This document shows, one piece after another, positions 60,028-64,000 of a DNA stretch of 64,000 nucleotides. The number at the start of each line of letters is the position of its first letter. Positions within the stretch are counted from its first letter, which is position 1. A program made the translations under genes and the position numbers. The stretch covers positions 19,624 through 83,623 of the forward strand of contig NW_027018099.1 in NCBI RefSeq assembly GCF_032854445.1. The letters are read 5' to 3'. The notes under the pieces were generated by a model. That model was given only the letters and a program-made list of their open reading frames with translations. It was not told where the DNA came from and made no database searches. Origin of the DNA: Liolophura sinensis. Taxonomy: Eukaryota > Mollusca > Polyplacophora > Chitonida > Chitonidae.

Positions 60028-63000
60028 GTGCCCAGCAACGGCTCTTACTCCATGGAAACCAGGGAAATATGCAATTTTTTAACAGCTGCCGATGCCTGGC
60101 CCAATTCCGCATCTATTAGAACCTTATTGATGTGGTTCAGTGATCAGTTGTACTTTTTACAGCAGACTGTATCTAGTACATTGTGTTTTTTATGTACGAA
60201 TGGTGTGGTTTTTCTACACGTAGATAAAGACATTGAGATTGTCTTGGACTTAAAAGTAAGACAATTGCTGGATGAGTTAAATGGGCTTAGCCCAAAGATT
60301 TGACGTCTTCTGGGCTACCGAAGGGCACATAACGTATAGTTAAAAGTTGAATATAGTAACGACCAGTCGCGATTGTGCATAGTACAGTGTATCCGATTTC
60401 AATTAACAAAAAGACCAGGCAAAAATTCAAAAGTGGAAAAACTGTTCCAGTGCTACTGGTAAGAGGCTAATCCGACGTATTTTGTCACGAGAAATCGAAT
60501 GGTGCAAACCGCGTTGCTCTCCGACCAATACTTTTGGCTGTAGCCACAATTGAATGATCATTGATGTCATAGTCACGTGCCCAGCAACGGCTCTTACTCC
60601 ATGGAAACCAGGGAAATTTGCAATTTTTTAAACAGCTGCCGATGCCTGGGCCAATTCCGCATCTTTTAGAACCTTATTGATGTGGGTCAGTGATCAGTTG
60701 TACTTTTTACAACAGACTGTATCTAGTACCTTGTGTTTTTTATGTACAAATGGTGTGGTTTTTCTACACGTAGATAAAGACATTGAGATTGTCTTGGACT
60801 TAAAAGTAACACAATTGCTGGATGAGTTAAATGGGCTTAGCCCAAAGATTTGACGTCTTCTGGGCTACCGAAGGGCACATAACGTATAGTTAAAAGTTGA
60901 ATATAGTAACGACCAGTCGCGATTGTGCATAGTACAGTGTATCCGATTTCAATTAACAAAAAGACCAGGCAAAAATGCAAAAGTGGAAAAACTGTTCCAG
61001 TGCTGCTGGTAAGAGGCTAATCCGACGTATTTTGTCAAGAGAAATCGAATGGTGCAAATCGCGTTGCTCTCCGACCTATACTTTTGGCTGTAGCGACAAT
61101 TGAATGATCATTGATGTCATAGTCACGTGCCCAGCAACGGCTCTTACTCCATGGAAACCAGGGAAATTTGCAATTTTTTAACAGCTGCCGATGCCTGGGC
61201 CAATTCCGCATCTTTTAGAACCTTATTGATTTGGGTCAGTGATCAGTTGTACTTTTTACAGCAGACTGTATCTAGTACCTTGTGTTTTTTATGTACAAAT
61301 GGTGTGGTTTTTCTACACGTAGATAAAGACATTGAGATTGTCTTGGACTTAGAAGTAAGACAATTGCTGGGTGAGTTTAATGGGTTTAGCCCAAAGACTT
61401 GACGTCTTCTGGGCTACCGAAGGGCACATAACTTATAGTCAAAAGTTGAATATAGTAATGACCAGTCGCGATTGCACATAGTACAGTGTAGCCGATTTCC
61501 ATTAACAAAAAGACCAGGCAAAAATGCAAAGTGGAAAAACTGTTCCAGTGCTACTGGTAAGAGGCTAATCCGACGTATTTTGTCACGAGAAATCGAATGG
61601 TGCAAACCGCGTTGCTCTCCGACCAATACTTTTGGCTGCACCAACAATTGAATGATCATTGATGTCATAGTCACGTGCCCAGCAACGGCTCTTACTCCAT
61701 GGAAACCAGGGAAATATGCAATTTTTTAACAGCTGCCGATGCCTGGCCCAATTCCGCATCTATTAGAACCTTATTGATGTGGTTCAGTGATCAGTTGTAC
61801 TTTTTACAGCAGACTGTATCTAGTACCTTGTGTTTTTTATGTACGAATGGTGTGGTTTTTCTACACGTAGATAAAGACATTGAGATTGTCTTGGACTTAA
61901 AAGTAAGACAATTGCTGGATGAGTTAAATGGGCTTAGCCCAAAGATTTGACGTCTTCTGGGCTACCGAAGGGCACATAACGTATAGTTAAAAGTTGAATA
62001 TAGTAACGACCAGTCGCGATTGTGCATAGTACAGTGTAGCCGATTTCAATTAACAAAAAGACCAGGCAAAAATGCAAAAGTGGAAAAACTGTTCCAGTGC
62101 TGCTGGTAAGAGGCTAATCCGACGTATTTTGTCACGAGAAATCGAATGGTGCAAACCGCGTTGCTCTCCGACCAATACTTTTGGCTGTAGCGACAATTGA
62201 ATGATCATTGATGTCATAGTCACGTGCCCAGCAACGGCTCTTACTCCATGGAAACCAGGGAAATTTGCAATTTTTTAAACAGCTGCCGATGCCTGGGCCA
62301 ATTCCGCATCTTTTAGAACCTTATTGATGTGGGTCAGTGATCAGTTGTACTTTTTACAGCAGACTGTATCTAGTACCTTGTGTTTTTTATGTACAAATGG
62401 TGTGGTTTTTCTACACGTAGATAAAGACATTGAGATTGTCTTGGACTTAAAAGTAAGACAATTGCTGGATGAGTTAAATGGGCTTAGCCTAAAGATTTGA
62501 CGTCTTCTGGGCTACCGAAGGGCACATAACGTATAGTCAAAAGTTGAATATAGTAATGACCAGTCGCAATTGCACATAGTACAGTGTAGCCGATTTCCAT
62601 TAACAAAAAGACCAGGCAAAAATGCAAAGTGGAAAAACTGTTCCAGTGCTACTGGTAAGAGGCTAATCCGACGTATTTTGTCACGAGAAATCGAATGGTG
62701 CAAACCGCGTTGCTCTCCGACCAATACTTTTGGCTGTAGCGACAATTGAATGATCATTGATGTCATAGTCACGTGCCCAGCAACGGCTCTTACTCCATGG
62801 AAACCAGGGAAATTTGCAATTTTTTAAACAGCTGCCGATGCCTGGGCCAATTCCGCATCTTTTAGAACCTTATTGATGTGGGTCAGTGATCAGTTGTACT
62901 TTTTACAGCAGACTGTATCTAGTACCTTGTGTTTTTTATGTACAAATGGTGTGGTTTTTCTACACGTAGATAAAGACATTGAGATTGTCTTGGACTTAAA

Positions 63001-63321
63001 AGTAAGACAATTGCTGGATGAGTTAAATGGGCTTAGCCTAAAGATTTGACGTCTTCTGGGCTACCGAAGGGCACATAACGTATAGTCAAAAGTTGAATAT
63101 AGTAATGACCAGTCGCAATTGCACATAGTACAGTGTAGCCGATTTCCATTAACAAAAAGACCAGGCAAAAATGCAAAGTGGAAAAACTGTTCCAGTGCTA
63201 CTGGTAAGAGGCTAATCCGACGTATTTTGTCACGAGAAATCGAATGGTGCAAACCGCGTTGCTCTCCGACCAATACTTTTGGCTGTAGCGACAATTGAAT
63301 GATCATTGATGTCATAGTCAC
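60028..63321. repeat. A-F-C-A'-G-H (second copy of 19926-23219)
   Basis: Units start at 60028, 60577, 61127, 61675, 62224 and 62773. Rare markers are all kept: GAGACTAACCC, AGTAACAC, GACCTATAC, GATTTGGGTC, GCTGCACCAAC, GTAGCCGATTTCAATT and the AGCCTAAAG pair. The offset to the first copy is 40,102 bp at every unit. Confidence 0.9.
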
Positions 63322-64000
63322 GTGCCCAGCAACGGCTCTTACTCCATGGAAACCAGGGAAATATGCAATTTTTTAACAGCTGCCGATGCCTGGCCCAATT
63401 CCGCATCTATTAGAACCTTATTGATGTGGTTCAGTGATCAGTTGTACTTTTTACAGCAGACTGTATCTAGTACATTGTGTTTTTTATGTACGAATGGTGT
63501 GGTTTTTCTACACGTAGATAAAGACATTGAGATTGTCTTGGACTTAAAAGTAAGACAATTGCTGGATGAGTTAAATGGGCTTAGCCCAAAGATTTGACGT
63601 CTTCTGGGCTACCGAAGGGCACATAACGTATAGTTAAAAGTTGAATATAGTAACGACCAGTCGCGATTGTGCATAGTACAGTGTATCCGATTTCAATTAA
63701 CAAAAAGACCAGGCAAAAATGCAAAAGTGGAAAAACTGTTCCAGTGCTGCTGGTAAGAGGCTAATCCGACGTATTTTGTCAAGAGAAATCGAATGGTGCA
63801 AATCGCGTTGCTCTCCGACCAATACTTTTGGCTGTAGCGACAATTGAATGATCATTGATGTCATAGTCACGTGCCCAGCAACGGCTCTTACTCCATGGAA
63901 ACCAGGGAAATTTGCAATTTTTTAAACAGCTGCCGATGCCTGGGCCAATTCCGCATCTTTGAGAACCTTATTGATGTGGGTCAGTGATCAGTTGTACTTT
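63322..64000. repeat. A plus partial D at the window end
   Basis: Unit 63322 is A. Unit 63871 is the first 130 bp of a D unit carrying CTTTGAG near 63957, a substitution seen only here and in the D unit at 23769. The array continues beyond the window. Confidence 0.9.

Larger units (their letters stand above)
1..64000. repeat. Satellite DNA array, ~549-bp unit, spans the whole window
   Basis: The anchor CACGTGCCCAGCAACGG recurs every 543-553 bp (almost always 548-550) from 139 to the end, always in the same orientation, giving 116 complete units between 142 and 63870. Units differ by roughly 1-5% between classes and much less within a class. Most length differences come from two single-base events: an extra A in the TTTTTTAA(A)CAG tract and a missing A in GCAAA(A)GTGG. 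No transposable element, microsatellite or single-copy sequence interrupts the array. Long pure arrays of this kind are typical of eukaryotic heterochromatin. The family is not one I recognise. Confidence 0.98.
58379..64000. repeat. Long-range duplicated segment, copy 2 (partner 18277-23898)
   Basis: Collinear partner of the segment 40,102 bp upstream, including the singleton CTTTGAG substitution in the final D unit. The right edge lies outside the window, so the true length is at least 5.6 kb. It may be a 73-unit higher-order period, a recent segmental duplication or an assembly duplication. Confidence 0.88.

Noticed and set aside
21312-63321. 86-codon frames on the minus strand as genes
   Set aside because: They appear mainly where the linker has lost one A (GCAAAGTGG), which joins two frames by chance; units without that loss break them. 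No domain is recognised.
142-63597. Dozens of near-identical 91-codon + strand frames as a tandem gene family
   Set aside because: They start at GTG rather than ATG, occur only in classes without the extra A, show no silent-site bias and have no recognisable domain. They are frames of the satellite unit.
1-64000. CRISPR array or bacterial repeat region
   Set aside because: The unit is 549 bp with no short-repeat/variable-spacer structure, and there are no cas genes.
1-64000. 5S rRNA, tRNA, histone or snRNA gene tandem array
   Set aside because: No stretch of the unit resembles the 5S internal control region, tRNA A/B boxes in proper order, a histone frame or a known snRNA core.
1-64000. Transposon origin with terminal repeats or target-site duplications per unit
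   Set aside because: Units abut with no terminal inverted repeats, poly-A tail or duplicated target sites, and no transposase or reverse-transcriptase motif is seen.

Overview
The window is a single, uninterrupted satellite DNA array. A unit of about 549 bp repeats head to tail on one strand from base 1 to base 64000: a 141-bp partial unit, 116 complete units (142-63870; mean 549.4 bp, range about 543-553) and a 130-bp partial unit. I see no protein-coding gene, RNA gene, transposon, inverted unit or unique spacer. This is a eukaryotic heterochromatic array (centromeric, pericentromeric, sex-chromosome or B-chromosome type). The unit is about 59% A+T and by hand count holds about 21 CpG per 549 bp, close to expectation, so heavy germline CpG methylation is unlikely. 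That points to an invertebrate or protist rather than a vertebrate or plant, but the species cannot be named. Units are numbered from the first G of GTG in the conserved CACGTG.

Units fall into about a dozen classes, differing by roughly 1-5%. A: AATATGC, TTTTTTAACAG, CTATTAG, GTGGTTC (a 91-codon frame is open). A': A with ACCTTG, entered through GCTGCACCAAC. A'': A with GATATGGTTC. B: AATTTGC, TTTTTTAAACAG (one extra A, frame closed), CTTTTAG, GTGGGTC. Bq: B with TTACAACAG. Bt: B with TTTTTATACAC. Bx: B with GTGTAATTTTT. C: B-like head without the extra A, tail GAAGTAAG...GTTTAAT...AAAGACTTG (frame open). D: B with TTAAGTAC. E: B entered through TGGGAAGAGG. F: like Bq, entered through AATTCAAAAG. 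G and H: B with AGCCTAAAG, entered through different linkers. I, J, K, K': a linked trio in which K and K' are alternative third members. P: CTCGGCCATTTCC. Q: A with a seven-T run.

Layout. Left domain, 1 to about 18,240: P, Q, Bt, Bq, Bx and A'' units in roughly 4-unit (2.2-kb) higher-order repeats. Right domain, 18,277-64,000: P, Q, Bt and Bx vanish; the array is built from modules A-F-C-A', A-D-E, I-J-K and G-H, reused in different orders, with tandem copies of 5-unit (26518-32008) and 7-unit (38603-46295) blocks. The segment 18277-23898 recurs with the same unit order and class markers at 58379-64000, at a constant offset of 40,102 bp. Two stretches (16.64-18.24 kb and 53.59-54.30 kb) carry clusters of single-base indels unlike the rest and may be low-quality consensus or assembly joins; the first is also the domain boundary and the left edge of the 40.1-kb duplication.

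Nothing here works as a gene system. The interest lies in how the array evolves: chimeric units that record unequal exchange, three of which switch class within the same ~55-80-bp part of the unit, and in a few conserved motifs (dyads, a bulged 11-bp hairpin, splice-site-like and Sm-like motifs) that could matter if the array is transcribed.
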